Below are positions 36,457 through 45,770 of a stretch of DNA of 64,000 nt, one piece after another (the stretch's first letter is position 1; the number at the start of each line of letters is the position of its first letter). The notes beneath the pieces are model-generated. The model was not told the origin of the DNA. It ran no database searches and saw only the letters and a list, made by a program, of their open reading frames with translations. The translations under genes and the position numbers were made by a program. Origin of the DNA: Roseibaca calidilacus (lineage in GTDB: Bacteria; Pseudomonadota; Alphaproteobacteria; Rhodobacterales; Rhodobacteraceae); assembly GCF_001517585.1 (NCBI RefSeq), contig NZ_FBYC01000004.1, positions 1,054,001-1,118,000 of the forward strand, read 5' to 3'.

Positions 36457-36813
36457 TTAGCTTTCGACCTTCTTGCCGCGCACCAGCGATTGCGCGACAT
36501 AGACAAGGATCGCAAAGCCCACGGCACCTGCGCCGAAAATCGCAAGGATCAGCAGCGCATCAATCGGCCCGCCCATATGTTGCAGGCCCGAGCGCGTCAC
36601 CCACAGCACGAACCAAACCGCCGCGATGCCGCCGATGGGCATGGACAGTTGCGCCAGCAGGAACTTGCGCATCGACATTTCGCGGTCGCGGATCAGCACG
36701 TAAATGTAACCCACGGTGATTACCGCAGCGACCACGACCATGGCCCAGAACAGACCGGCCCCAAACATTTCCTCAAACACCGCCAGAATGGTGCCAAGCG
36801 TCATTTCTTCCAT
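36457..36813 (-). CDS. DUF5368-family membrane protein
   Basis: Protein of 118 residues with about three hydrophobic segments (AMVVVAAVITVGYIYVL, MPIGGIAAVWFVLWV, LILAIFGAGAVGFAILVYVA) and a conserved RDREMSMRKFLLAQL loop; it resembles DUF5368 proteins of Rhodobacterales. Function unknown. Being next to an SQR-like flavoprotein and an Rrf2 regulator suggests a redox or sulfur-related membrane role. Confidence 0.78.
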   Translation of the reverse strand: MEEMTLGTILAVFEEMFGAGLFWAMVVVAAVITVGYIYVLIRDREMSMRKFLLAQLSMPIGGIAAVWFVLWVTRSGLQHMGGPIDALLILAIFGAGAVGFAILVYVAQSLVRGKKVES

Positions 36814-36833
36814 AATTCACTCTCCTCTAGCAG

Positions 36834-36906
36834 GCTTCATCTTGCCCGAAATACTCGCGGGGGGATGCGGCGCAGCCGCATGGGGGCAGCCGCCCCCTGC
36901 CCCCGC
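36834..36906 (+). repeat. Intergenic double-hairpin repeat, copy 1
   Basis: A lead-in GCTTCATCTTGCCCGAAATA is followed by a G-run, a hairpin GATGCGGC/GCCGCAT and a second hairpin GGGGGCAGCCGCCCCC. The second copy near 54441 has the same layout. It lies downstream of the SQR-like gene and probably acts on transcript ends. Confidence 0.65.
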
Positions 36907-36910
36907 CAAA

Positions 36911-38230
36911 TCAGGCGCGCCCGCGCAGCATGGCGTTATAGGTGGCTTTCAGCGCGACTTCTTTCATCAGCCACGACACCCACAGTTCTTCCAAAGGCGC
37001 GATCACGCCGGGGAAGGACGGGACAAGGTGGTCGTTATAGTCGAATTCGACCAGCATGGCGCGACCGATGCGGGTAATCAGCGGGCAGGACGTGTAACCG
37101 TCAAAGGTCTTGGTGCCCTCGCGGCCCTGAATCTCGCTGATCAGATGATCTTCGACCACCGGCTGGTGCCATTTGACGCTGGCCGCGGTCTTGCCCTTTG
37201 GCACACCGTTGATGTCGCCAATGCCAAACACATTGGCGTAGCGCGCGTGGCGCAGGGTTTTCTGGTCAACCTCTATCCAGCCTTGATCGGTCCATTTGTC
37301 GGCCCATGACAGGCCCGAGTCGCGCACGACCTGCGGCGCGCGCTGCGGCGGGATCACGTTGATGAAATCGAACGCCGTGGTCACATCGCCCTCTGGCGTG
37401 GCAAAGGTCGCGGTTCTCGCGCCCGCATCCACCGCTTTCAGAACATGGCTCCAGCGGTAGTTCACGCCGCGATCATCGAACAATTGCCGCACCCTGTGGT
37501 CAACCACCGGCACGCTGAACAGGTTGGGTGCTTGCGCGTTATAGATCAGTTCCACCTTGTCGCGGTTGCCCTTGCGGCTTGCGATATCTTCGGCAAGGAA
37601 TGTGATCTTCAGCGGCGCACCGGCGCATTTCATTTCGGTTGCCGGGCGGCCAAAAAGCGCCACCCCGCCTTGGTCGGTGAATTTGTCAAGCGCGGCCCAT
37701 GTTTTCGCCGCTTGCTCGGGCCCGGCATAATGCGCGGTGATGCCGGTATCGGGGCCGGTCATGTTCAGATCGAACCCTTCGATCGCGTCCCAATCCAGTA
37801 TCAGGCCGGTGGCGACGATCAGGTAATCATAATCTACCCGCTCTCCGCCCAGCGTGGTGATGCGGCTGGCGTCCGGGTCGATCTCTGCGGCGTAATCGGC
37901 AATGAAGTTGATGCCGCGCGGCAACCAGTCCGTGGTTTGGCTGATGGAATAATCCGCGCTTTGCAGGCCCGCCGCGATAAGCGAGAAACCGGGCTGGTAC
38001 CAATGTTCAGCGCGCCCGTCGATGACGGTGATCTGCGCGCCTTCCAGACGTGCCGCAAGCCGGTTGGCAATTGCCGCACCGCCCGCGCCTGCGCCAAGGA
38101 TCACGATCCGGGCCGAGGTTTTGACGGTTTGTGCCGTGGTTGCAGCCCCGGTGGTAGCAAGGGCCGCGCCCCCTGCGGCAAGGGTCATAAAGCCACGCCG
38201 GCTTAACTGACCTAGTTCAAATCTGTTCAT
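36911..38230 (-). CDS. Tat-exported sulfide:quinone oxidoreductase-like flavoprotein
   Basis: Protein of 439 residues. The N-terminus has a twin-arginine signal (SRRGFMTLAAGG). The FAD site VILGAGAGGAAIANRLA follows, then DYLIVATGL and FGIGDINGVPKGKTAAS. Two cysteines at equivalent SQR positions are seen: Cys202 in KCAGAPLK and Cys382 in TSCPL, which fits the disulfide pair that oxidises sulfide; SQR proteins usually lack a Tat signal, so a periplasmic relative is possible. It is divergent from an Rrf2 regulator, with an FNR-type box between. Sulfide as substrate is inferred. Confidence 0.82.
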   Translation of the reverse strand: MNRFELGQLSRRGFMTLAAGGAALATTGAATTAQTVKTSARIVILGAGAGGAAIANRLAARLEGAQITVIDGRAEHWYQPGFSLIAAGLQSADYSISQTTDWLPRGINFIADYAAEIDPDASRITTLGGERVDYDYLIVATGLILDWDAIEGFDLNMTGPDTGITAHYAGPEQAAKTWAALDKFTDQGGVALFGRPATEMKCAGAPLKITFLAEDIASRKGNRDKVELIYNAQAPNLFSVPVVDHRVRQLFDDRGVNYRWSHVLKAVDAGARTATFATPEGDVTTAFDFINVIPPQRAPQVVRDSGLSWADKWTDQGWIEVDQKTLRHARYANVFGIGDINGVPKGKTAASVKWHQPVVEDHLISEIQGREGTKTFDGYTSCPLITRIGRAMLVEFDYNDHLVPSFPGVIAPLEELWVSWLMKEVALKATYNAMLRGRA

Positions 38231-38360
38231 TGCGGCCCCCCATTTGGTCGGTATACATCAGGATACTTTATCACATCGATACATTCGTATGCATGCGCAG
38301 GCAAACAAATTAACATGTTTTCATGCTGCGACATATTGCCATAAGCCCACATCCGTTAAC

Positions 38361-38374
38361 TTGATTTCGATCAA
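38361..38374. promoter_or_regulatory. FNR/FnrL-type binding site
   Basis: TTGATTTCGATCAA is a perfect match to the FNR consensus TTGAT-N4-ATCAA. It lies 84 bp before the Rrf2 start and about 130 bp before the divergent SQR-like start, so Crp/Fnr-family control by oxygen or NO is likely. Confidence 0.75.
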
Positions 38375-38458
38375 AGCCGTCCAAGCGGTCCGGCCTTTAA
38401 GGTGTGTTCAGGGAATTTGAATGGAACCGGGGCTTTGCCTGACCCCAGAGGAGTAGAC

Positions 38459-38953
38459 ATGCGGCTGACGACCCGAACCAACCTGGCGCTGCGCACCCTT
38501 ATGGTCTGCGCGGTCAATACCGACCGGCTGGTGCGTAAGCAGGATGTGGCCTGCGTCATCAATGCCTCTGAAAACCATCTGGCGCAGGTCATCAACAAAC
38601 TGGCGCAAGAAGGCTTTATCACCACACAGCGCGGGCGGCATGGCGGGTTCAGCCTGAACCGCGCGGCCAGTTCCATCGGCGTGGGCGAAGTGTTTCGCGC
38701 GTTCGAGGCCGACTTGCCGCTGATCGAATGTTTTTCCGAGGGCAATACCTGCCCGTTGAAAGACCACTGCCGCATGGGCAAACATCTGAAACGCGCGGTG
38801 GACGCGTTCTATGGCGCGTTGGATGACCTGTATCTGTCCGATCTGACCGATTGCAATGACGGGCTGGAAAGGCTGTTGCAGCTTGAAGGGCCGAACCTGC
38901 CGCAGCAATGTCAGCCCGGTTCGCACAAGCCCGTCACGGCAGAGGCCGCCTGA
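38459..38953 (+). CDS. Rrf2-family [Fe-S] regulator (NsrR-like)
   Basis: Regulator of 164 residues. The N-terminal winged helix (MRLTTRTNLALRTLMVCAV, ENHLAQVINKLAQEGFI) matches Rrf2 proteins, and three cysteines ECFSEGNTCPLKDHC (Cys-x6-Cys-x5-Cys) can hold an [Fe-S] cluster. The NsrR type senses nitric oxide; IscR is a relative. ATG 38459 is preceded by AGAGGAG. The FNR-type box upstream supports control by low oxygen or NO; the divergent SQR-like gene is a likely target. Confidence 0.87.
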   Translation: MRLTTRTNLALRTLMVCAVNTDRLVRKQDVACVINASENHLAQVINKLAQEGFITTQRGRHGGFSLNRAASSIGVGEVFRAFEADLPLIECFSEGNTCPLKDHCRMGKHLKRAVDAFYGALDDLYLSDLTDCNDGLERLLQLEGPNLPQQCQPGSHKPVTAEAA

Positions 38954-39047
38954 CCCAACCCTCACGCAGCCGTGATCGCGAGCCATGAAACTTTGGCCCG
39001 CATGCTCCCGTTTCCCGTCTGTCTTGTAACAGATGGGAAAGAGACCA

Positions 39048-39818
39048 ATGAAACACACCATGCTTCTGGCCAGCCTGCTGACCGCCACCGCCGCCCCCTT
39101 GGCCGCGCAAACCGCCATCGGGCTTAGCGGCGACCGCAGCCTGACCATGATCGACCTTGGCGCCGGGGCTGTCACCGGCACCATGGATGTGATGGTCGAA
39201 GGCCGCCTGCTGGGAATTGACTACCGCCCCGCTACCGACACGCTGATTGCGGTGACGGATGCGTTCGAGGTGGTCAATATCGACACGGCCACCGGCATGG
39301 CGACACCGCTTGTCACCATGTCCATGCCGCTGCCCATCGAAGGGAACACTCCGGTGATCGTCGATATCAACCCCGCCGCAGATGCGCTGCGCTTCATGTC
39401 CGGTACGGTCAACCACCGGATTAATCTGAGCACCGGCGCGGTCATGGTGGATGGCAGCCTGCATTGGGACGGCATGGATGGCGCGCCCATGGTGGGGGCC
39501 ACGGCCTACAGCAATTCCTTCGGCAAGCCCGATGCAACGGCGATGTATAACATCGACACCGGTGCGCACGCCCTGCTGCGCCAGACCGCGCCGAATGACG
39601 GCACCAATGTCGTGATCGGCGAATTGGGCGCGATGGTGGAGGGGCCGGTGGCCTTTGACATTGCGACCGATGCGATGGGTATAAACACCGCGTGGCTGGC
39701 CGCCAATGGCGCGATCCACACGCTGTCGCTGGACAGCGGCATGGTCACCCAAAGCTGGGAGATTGACGGGCTGGATATAACCTTGCGCGACATGACCGTG
39801 ATGGCCGCAGGGATGTAA
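39048..39818 (+). CDS. Exported DUF4394-family protein
   Basis: Protein of 256 residues with a signal peptide (MKHTMLLASLLTATAAPLAA, cut before QT). The mature part is beta-rich, with GLSGDRSLTMIDL, RLLGIDYRPATDTLIAVT and VDINPAADALRFMSG, the DUF4394 pattern, probably a propeller-like repeat of unknown role. ATG 39048 is favoured over 39033 by AAAGAGA just upstream and a better signal peptide. Confidence 0.8.
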   Translation: MKHTMLLASLLTATAAPLAAQTAIGLSGDRSLTMIDLGAGAVTGTMDVMVEGRLLGIDYRPATDTLIAVTDAFEVVNIDTATGMATPLVTMSMPLPIEGNTPVIVDINPAADALRFMSGTVNHRINLSTGAVMVDGSLHWDGMDGAPMVGATAYSNSFGKPDATAMYNIDTGAHALLRQTAPNDGTNVVIGELGAMVEGPVAFDIATDAMGINTAWLAANGAIHTLSLDSGMVTQSWEIDGLDITLRDMTVMAAGM

Positions 39819-40282
39819 CCTTCCCTTTCCGTCGACATGGCCGCGCGCCGGGGCTTCACCGCCCGGCGCGCCAATGACTACGGGGCATGTCGGTTCCGCT
39901 CGTTGGAACTTGTTCATGCCATTGCCGGAACCAACGCGGAATGGCAGATGTGCATCATCTGACGATGGCTCTGGCCGTGTCGCGCCAAGGCGGTCTTGCC
40001 GTCGCATGTCTGAAAACGAGAGCGCCCGGGGCGGTAACCGCGCCATTATGCGTGGGAATGTCGCAAGCTTGGTCTCATTGAGGAAGTCAAGCCCAACTTG
40101 ACCGCGCAATGAATTGATTTGCCACGCCAATCGCGTAATCTTACAGCCACGCGTATGGTATTGTAAAATCGAATGACCTCACAAGCTTTTAAACCGTCGC
40201 GCCTTCTGTCTGCCGCGTTCGTGTCAAATTAACGCCGGGATTGACGGGGATGCTGCGGGAAGTAGCGTTTCAGGAGAGCAAT
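39819..40282. other. Non-coding region between DUF4394 gene and the polysaccharide cluster
   Basis: No credible gene was seen; short frames have no ribosome binding site. It holds a strong stem-loop near the left edge and AT-richer DNA around 40150-40235 that probably carries the cluster promoter. Confidence 0.45.
39843..39871 (+). terminator. Stem-loop after the DUF4394 gene
   Basis: GCGCGCCGGG (39843-39852) and CCCGGCGCGC (39862-39871) form a perfect 10-bp stem with a 9-base loop 25 bases after the stop. There is no T-run, so efficiency as an intrinsic terminator is doubtful. Confidence 0.45.
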
Positions 40283-41146
40283 ATGCACCCGGTGTTTAAC
40301 CCGTATCGACCATCAAGGGTTCTTTGTGCCGATAACGGGGTAACACCCTTTGATCCGGTCACTCACAACCGCGAAGCCTTCCGGGCCGGAGCGCAGCGCC
40401 GGACGCCGCACTTGCCCACGATACGGCTGTTCGGACTTGATCTTGTTTCCGACATACCCGAGCACGTCATTGACCAGATGCTGAATGCTTCACAAGCGAG
40501 AGTGGCATTCGTCAACGCTCATTCCGTGAACGTTTCCCGGAGCGATGCGAATTATCGGCGCGCGTTGCTGACGGCACACATACTTTTGCCCGATGGGGCG
40601 GGCATGGAGATCGCGGCGAAAACCCATGGAATGCAATTCATGGCCAATCTGAACGGCACCGACTTGGGGCCGGAACTGGCACGCGCGCTTGCCGCGCGCG
40701 GTATGTCCCTGTTTCTGCTGGGGGCCGCGCCCGGTGTGGCTGACCGTGCGGGCAGCAAACTGCAACAGATTGCCCCCGGCCTGCGCATTGCAGGCACGCG
40801 CGACGGGTTCGACGGTTTGCGCGACCCACAGGCCGCGATTGACGCGATCAATGCCAGCGGGGCCGATATGGTCTGGATGGCAACCGGCGTGCCGCATCAG
40901 GATCTGTGGTTGGCAGAGCATGCCAGCGCCTTGCAGCCGCGCTATGTGATGGGGGTTGGCGCGCTGCTGGATTTCCTGTCGGGCCGTGTCTCTCGTGCGC
41001 CGCTGTGGATGAGGCGCGCGCGCCTGGAATGGCTATGGCGGCTGGCTCTGGAACCGCGCCGCATGTTCGGGCGCTATGTGATCGGCAATGTGACCTTTCT
41101 GGTCCATACCCTTGCCCATCGGCTGCGGCATGGGCGATCACGCTAA
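40283..41146 (+). CDS. WecG/TagA/CpsF-family glycosyltransferase
   Basis: GT26-type transferase of 287 residues that adds ManNAcA- or ManNAc-like sugars to lipid-linked intermediates in wall or exopolysaccharide synthesis. Conserved segments are VAFVNAHSVNVSR, ILLPDGAGMEIAAK, MANLNGTDLGPEL, MSLFLLGAAPGVADRAG and MGVGALLDFLSGRVSRAP. ATG 40283 has AGGAG about eight bases upstream; TTG 40241 is a longer, weaker alternative. It is the first gene of the cluster. Confidence 0.9.
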   Translation: MHPVFNPYRPSRVLCADNGVTPFDPVTHNREAFRAGAQRRTPHLPTIRLFGLDLVSDIPEHVIDQMLNASQARVAFVNAHSVNVSRSDANYRRALLTAHILLPDGAGMEIAAKTHGMQFMANLNGTDLGPELARALAARGMSLFLLGAAPGVADRAGSKLQQIAPGLRIAGTRDGFDGLRDPQAAIDAINASGADMVWMATGVPHQDLWLAEHASALQPRYVMGVGALLDFLSGRVSRAPLWMRRARLEWLWRLALEPRRMFGRYVIGNVTFLVHTLAHRLRHGRSR

Positions 41147-41227
41147 GATGAGCAGATTTTCCCAGTCGTTGCGCAAAATCGCCGTATTCCGCAGGTAACG
41201 ATGCCCTGTTCCAAATAGAGTGGTGGC

Positions 41228-42211
41228 ATGAGACCTGACATCAAACGCTTTTTCCCATTGGCCGGACTGGTTTGCGCCATTGCGGCAGGGGCATGGTATG
41301 GAACGCGCCCGCCAGCGCCGCTGGATCGCAGCGCGCGGCTTGCACATTACGACACGCCCTTGCCTGCACCGACCACGGCCATGGGCAAATATTACTTGGG
41401 GCACAGCCTGATCGGCCCCGATATTCCGGCATTCGTCATGCAACTGGCCCAAGCCGCAGGCGACACGGGCGCGTTCTATCACAGTCAGCTTGGCTGGGGT
41501 GCCAGCCTGCGCACCCATTGGGAACCAGACGAACCGATTCCCGGCTTTGACGAGATGAACCTTCCCCCCGCCTATCGCCCTGCCAAAGAGGCGTTGGAAA
41601 GCGGCCGTTATGACGCTTTGGTGCTGACGGAAATGGTCGAGTTGAAAGATGCCATCCGCTGGCACGATTCGGGGCGCTATACCGCGCTTTGGGCGCAATT
41701 GGCGCGCGACCATGCCCCCGATATCCGGATCTACAAGTATGAAACCTGGCATGAGCATCTGAACACGTCCGATTGGTTGGCCCGGATTGACCATGACGCC
41801 GAAGCGCTATGGGAAGGCACGATCCTTGCGCAGGCCAAGGCCTATCCCGGCGTGGGAACCATCCATGTCATTCCTGCTGGCCGCGCCATGGCCGCCTTTG
41901 CCCGCGAATTGCGCGCGCGGGGCGGCGTGCACGGTATGCCCGACACCGACGCGCTTTTCACGCGGACCGAGGACGGAACACGCGACAGCATTCACCCCAG
42001 CGACAAGGCCGCCTATCTGATTGCGCTGGTGCATTATGCCACGCTTTACCATGCCGACCCGCGCGGCCTGCCGCACCGATTGCAGCGCGCCGATGGCTCT
42101 GCCGCCGATGCCCCCGCCCCAGAGGTTGCCGCACTGATGCAACAAGTGGCGTGGGATGTGGTGCGCCGCACCCGCGCGACCGGGGTGTCGCAGAACGCAG
42201 GGGATAGCTGA
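41228..42211 (+). CDS. Exported SGNH-hydrolase-like protein
   Basis: Protein of 327 residues. An N-terminal hydrophobic segment (FFPLAGLVCAIAAGAWYG) anchors or exports it. YYLGHSLIGPD with Ser60 and DSIHPSDKAAY with Asp253 and His256 match blocks I and V of SGNH (GDSL-like) esterases or deacetylases, with GHS instead of GDS. The stop overlaps the next start (TGATG). The polysaccharide context suggests acyl group addition or removal. Family placement is by motif only. Confidence 0.6.
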   Translation: MRPDIKRFFPLAGLVCAIAAGAWYGTRPPAPLDRSARLAHYDTPLPAPTTAMGKYYLGHSLIGPDIPAFVMQLAQAAGDTGAFYHSQLGWGASLRTHWEPDEPIPGFDEMNLPPAYRPAKEALESGRYDALVLTEMVELKDAIRWHDSGRYTALWAQLARDHAPDIRIYKYETWHEHLNTSDWLARIDHDAEALWEGTILAQAKAYPGVGTIHVIPAGRAMAAFARELRARGGVHGMPDTDALFTRTEDGTRDSIHPSDKAAYLIALVHYATLYHADPRGLPHRLQRADGSAADAPAPEVAALMQQVAWDVVRRTRATGVSQNAGDS

Positions 42212-43926
42212 TGCGCTGGCTGGCTTTGCTTGTCGCGCTGCTGGTGCCGATTGCCGGCGGGGCCGACGGATACCTTTCGCCGCGCGACGCGGGCGCGCCG
42301 CGCTGGCTGGGCATGAACCTGACCGAATTGCGCGACTACCAACCGCAACGCCCCTTTGTGAATGTCGCCCGCAATGCGCGGCCGTGGATGGCGCACCGCA
42401 CCGGCCAATGGGGCGGGTTCGAACATGCTGACCTGCGCCGTCTGGGCGCGGTCGATGCGCGGGGCTGGCCACGTTTTGTCCCAGAAGGCGCGTCGGCGCT
42501 GGCCAGCCTGATGCTGGTAGACCTGCCCGAAACGGCGGGCGCTGTTGCGGGCAATTACCGCGTAACATGGACCGGACAGGCGGATGCGCAGATCACCGGG
42601 CGCGTGGGCGGCACGCGGCGGCTTGGCCCGAACACGATGTGGTTCAGCTACACGCCCGGTCCCGGCCATGTCGAATTGCAGCTTCGCAATATTGACCCCG
42701 ACGCCCCGATCCGCGACATCGCCGTGGTGCACCAAGACCATGTCGCAGCATATGAGGCCGGCGAGGTCTTCAACCCCGACTGGCTGGCGCGGGTCGATGG
42801 CATGGCCGTGTTCCGCTTCATGGAATGGATGAACACCAATTACACCGAATGGGCCGAATGGGACGATCGCGCCCACCCCGAGGCGTATACCTATACCGAT
42901 GGCGCGGGCGTGCCTTTGGAGGTGATGATCCGTCTGGCCAATGACACCGGGACAGAGCCATGGTTCACCATCCCGCATCTGGCCGATGACGGGCTGATCG
43001 TGCGCATGGCCGAAACCATCCGCGACCAGCTAGACCCCGGCCTGCGCGCTTGGATAGAATTTTCGAACGAAACTTGGAACTGGTCCTTTCCGCAGGCCAA
43101 CCATGCCCGCACGCAGGCGCAAGCGCGCTGGGGCAATGGCGATCTTTGGCAAGAATGGAACGCCATGCGCGCGGCGCAAATGGTGCAGATATTTGACCGG
43201 GTGTTTGACGGCCAGCGCGACCGGTTGGTGCGGGTTCTGGCCACGCAAACCGGCTGGCACGGGCTGGAAGAACAGCTGACCGCGCCAAGCTGGCAGGCCG
43301 AAAGCCCTAAAAACCCGGCGCCGCCCAGCCTGTTCGACGCCTATGCAATAACGGGCTATTTCAGCGGCCTGCTGGGCAATGATGAAAAGATCGAGATGAC
43401 TCGCCGCTGGCTGCACGATGCCCGCGCGCAGGCCGAGGATGAGGGCCGCGCCCAAGGGCTGAGCGGCGATGCCCTTGCCCGTTTCACACAGACCCGCGCG
43501 CATGACATACTGCGCCCGCGCCTGATCGCGGAATTGCGCGATGGCGCGATCAGCGGCGACCGGCGCAACACGGTCGCGTCCTTTCTGGACAGCGACCTGC
43601 CCTATCACAAGGCCGTGGCCGACCGCTGGGGGCTCGAACTGGTGGCCTATGAGGGCGGCACGCATTTGGTAGGCGTTGGCTCGCATATGCAGGATTCAGA
43701 GCTGACGGCGCTGTTCATGGACGTGAACTATTCCCAAGGCATGGCAGAGCTTTACACCCGGTTGCTGGAAGGCTGGGTGCGCGGCGGCGGTGGGCTGTTT
43801 GCGCATTTCACCGATATTCGCACGCCGGGCCGCTGGGGCAGTTTCGGCGCGCTGCGTCATCTGACCGACCGCAACCCGCGCTGGGATGCCCTGGTCGGTT
43901 TCGACCCTACGAAAGTTTCACAATGA
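42211..43926 (+). CDS. Exported glycoside hydrolase-like protein
   Basis: Protein of 571 residues with a signal peptide (MRWLALLVALLVPIAGGADG). A beta-rich N-terminal part (about 90-180) precedes a likely TIM barrel. Asn286-Glu287 in WIEFSNETWNW looks like the acid/base of clan GH-A, and Glu481 in LVAYEGGTHL fits the nucleophile. The substrate is unknown; a polysaccharide made by the neighbouring transferases is likely. The start overlaps the preceding stop and the stop overlaps the GT2 start. Confidence 0.65.
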   Translation: MRWLALLVALLVPIAGGADGYLSPRDAGAPRWLGMNLTELRDYQPQRPFVNVARNARPWMAHRTGQWGGFEHADLRRLGAVDARGWPRFVPEGASALASLMLVDLPETAGAVAGNYRVTWTGQADAQITGRVGGTRRLGPNTMWFSYTPGPGHVELQLRNIDPDAPIRDIAVVHQDHVAAYEAGEVFNPDWLARVDGMAVFRFMEWMNTNYTEWAEWDDRAHPEAYTYTDGAGVPLEVMIRLANDTGTEPWFTIPHLADDGLIVRMAETIRDQLDPGLRAWIEFSNETWNWSFPQANHARTQAQARWGNGDLWQEWNAMRAAQMVQIFDRVFDGQRDRLVRVLATQTGWHGLEEQLTAPSWQAESPKNPAPPSLFDAYAITGYFSGLLGNDEKIEMTRRWLHDARAQAEDEGRAQGLSGDALARFTQTRAHDILRPRLIAELRDGAISGDRRNTVASFLDSDLPYHKAVADRWGLELVAYEGGTHLVGVGSHMQDSELTALFMDVNYSQGMAELYTRLLEGWVRGGGGLFAHFTDIRTPGRWGSFGALRHLTDRNPRWDALVGFDPTKVSQ

Positions 43927-44756
43927 GTGCTGTCATTTCCGTCATCATCCCCGCCAATAACGAGGCCGCCTATATAGGCCAATGTCTGGCCGCGGTTCTG
44001 GACAGCGACCCGGTGCGCGGTTACGCGATCGAATTGATCGTTGTGGCCAATGGCTGCACCGACAGCACGGTCAAGGTCGCCCGGCGCTACGAGATGCCCG
44101 CCCGTGAACGCGGTTGGGTGCTGAAGGTGCTGGAGCTTGCCGAGGGCTCGAAGATCAAGGCGCTGAACGCGGGTGATGCCGCCGCGATTGGCCGTTACCG
44201 CCTGTATCTGGATGCCGATGTGCGCATCAGCCCGCCGCTGCTGGGCCAATTGGTGGCAGAACTGGCCACGGACAGGCCGCGCTATGCCACGGGCACACCG
44301 CAAATTGCCCAGTCTGACAGCCGTCTGACGCAGCTTTATGCGCGGTTTTGGCAAAGCGTGCCGTTCAACCGCAGCCATGCGCCGGGCTTCGGGCTGTTTG
44401 CCGTGAACGTGGCCGGGCGCGCGCGATGGGCCGAATACCCTGCCGTCATCGCAGATGATACATTCGTGCGGTTGCACTTCGCCCCGTCAGAACGCGTGCA
44501 GGTCGCGGCACGCTATACATGGCCCATGGTCGAGGGGCTGGCGCGGCTGGTCCGCGTGCGCCGCCGTCAGGACAAGGGCACACGCGAGATTGCCGAACGC
44601 TTCCCAGACCTGATGCAGAACGAAGATAAGGCCCGCCCCGACATTCTGGCGCTGGCCAAGGCCGACCCGGCAGGTTTCGCGGTCTATGCGTTGGTTGCGC
44701 TTATGGTGCGCATGAGCCAGCCTTTTGCGGGCAGGGAATGGTCACGCGGGCGCTGA
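43923..44756 (+). CDS. Family 2 glycosyltransferase
   Basis: GT-A fold transferase of 277 residues. [45 protein letters not shown] and the DxD motif [10 protein letters not shown] are present. It overlaps the glycosidase-like gene by ATGA and converges with trpF, overlapping its 3' end by 15 bp. Sugar donor and acceptor are not known. Confidence 0.88.
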   Translation: MSAVISVIIPANNEAAYIGQCLAAVLDSDPVRGYAIELIVVANGCTDSTVKVARRYEMPARERGWVLKVLELAEGSKIKALNAGDAAAIGRYRLYLDADVRISPPLLGQLVAELATDRPRYATGTPQIAQSDSRLTQLYARFWQSVPFNRSHAPGFGLFAVNVAGRARWAEYPAVIADDTFVRLHFAPSERVQVAARYTWPMVEGLARLVRVRRRQDKGTREIAERFPDLMQNEDKARPDILALAKADPAGFAVYALVALMVRMSQPFAGREWSRGR

Positions 44757-45401
44757 AACACCGCGCGCCGCCTGCACGAAGGCGGCGATCCGTGTGGCAT
44801 CTTTGATGCCCGGCGCAGCTTCAACGCCGGAAGAAACATCGACCTGTTGCGCGCCGGTCAGGCGCACAGCCTGCGCCACATTGTCGGGCGTCAGCCCACC
44901 TGCCAGCATCCAAGGTTTTGTCCAATCGCGCCCAGCGATCAGCCGCCAGTCAAAGGACAGCCCATTGCCACCGGGCAGGGCGGCGTCGGGTGCGGGCTTT
45001 GCATCGACCAGAAGCTGGTCAGACACGGCTTCGTATCGTGCCAGTTTCGGCAGGTCGGCAGCATCGGCAATGCCCACGGCTTTCATGACCGGCAGGCCGT
45101 GACGCGCGCGCAGCGCCGCAACCCGTTCGGGGGGTTCCGCGCCGTGAAGCTGGAGCATGTCAATGGGCACCTGCGCAAGGATCGCATCCAGCGTCGCATC
45201 ATCCGGGTCCACGACAAGCGCCACCTTGGCCAGCCCCACCGGGGCCGCGACGGCCAAGGCGCGCGCGGCGTCAACCGACAGGTGGCGCGGCGATTTCGCA
45301 AAAAACACGAAACCGGCATAATTGGCCCCGGCGGTGGCCGCCGCTTCCAGATCGCGCAAAGACGTCAGGCCGCAAATCTTGACGCGGGCGGCAGGTGTCA
45401 T
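44742..45401 (-). CDS. trpF: Phosphoribosylanthranilate isomerase
   Basis: Third step of tryptophan synthesis from anthranilate. The 219-residue TIM barrel protein has the catalytic Cys in [15 protein letters not shown], then [27 protein letters not shown], the catalytic Asp in LLVDAKP and [15 protein letters not shown] near the phosphate site. It is co-directional with lapA and ihfB, five bases after lapA. Confidence 0.95.
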   Translation of the reverse strand: MTPAARVKICGLTSLRDLEAAATAGANYAGFVFFAKSPRHLSVDAARALAVAAPVGLAKVALVVDPDDATLDAILAQVPIDMLQLHGAEPPERVAALRARHGLPVMKAVGIADAADLPKLARYEAVSDQLLVDAKPAPDAALPGGNGLSFDWRLIAGRDWTKPWMLAGGLTPDNVAQAVRLTGAQQVDVSSGVEAAPGIKDATRIAAFVQAARGVSAPA

Positions 45402-45406
45402 CAGCG

Positions 45407-45763
45407 TTACTTCGCTTCCAGAACGGCCAGCACTTCGTCTTTCTGCGCAACCGACGGGGCGGCTTTCTGGAACTTCTCCAGATCGCTTTCCATCGCGGCA
45501 ACGCGGCGGCGCAAGCGGGCGGCTTCGGCCCGATAGCTATGTTCGCGCAGCCATTCCCAGATAAAGCCCAGCATCAGCCCTAGCCCAATCGCCAGCCCCA
45601 GCAAAATGAACAGTGGCAGGCCGAAGCCAAAATTGAACCCGATCAGGTTTCCGATCGCCTCGGGGAACAGTTGCACCGACACGAATTCTCGGTTCGCAAG
45701 CGCTATGGTTGCCAGCAGGATTGCCAAAACAGCCGACAGGGCGATTCGCAGATAGGCCATCAT
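45407..45763 (-). CDS. LapA domain-containing membrane protein
   Basis: Protein of 118 residues with two helices ([19 protein letters not shown] and [21 protein letters not shown]) and a C-terminal coiled coil ([21 protein letters not shown]), as in LapA/YciS. It lies between ihfB and trpF, a common position in Rhodobacterales. In E. coli the homologue helps lipopolysaccharide assembly. Confidence 0.85.
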   Translation of the reverse strand: MMAYLRIALSAVLAILLATIALANREFVSVQLFPEAIGNLIGFNFGFGLPLFILLGLAIGLGLMLGFIWEWLREHSYRAEAARLRRRVAAMESDLEKFQKAAPSVAQKDEVLAVLEAK

Positions 45764-45770
45764 TCTGGGG

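Noticed and set aside
39880-40110. Possible transposase remnant before the polysaccharide cluster
   Set aside because: Neither strand gave a translation with recognisable transposase motifs or terminal repeats.
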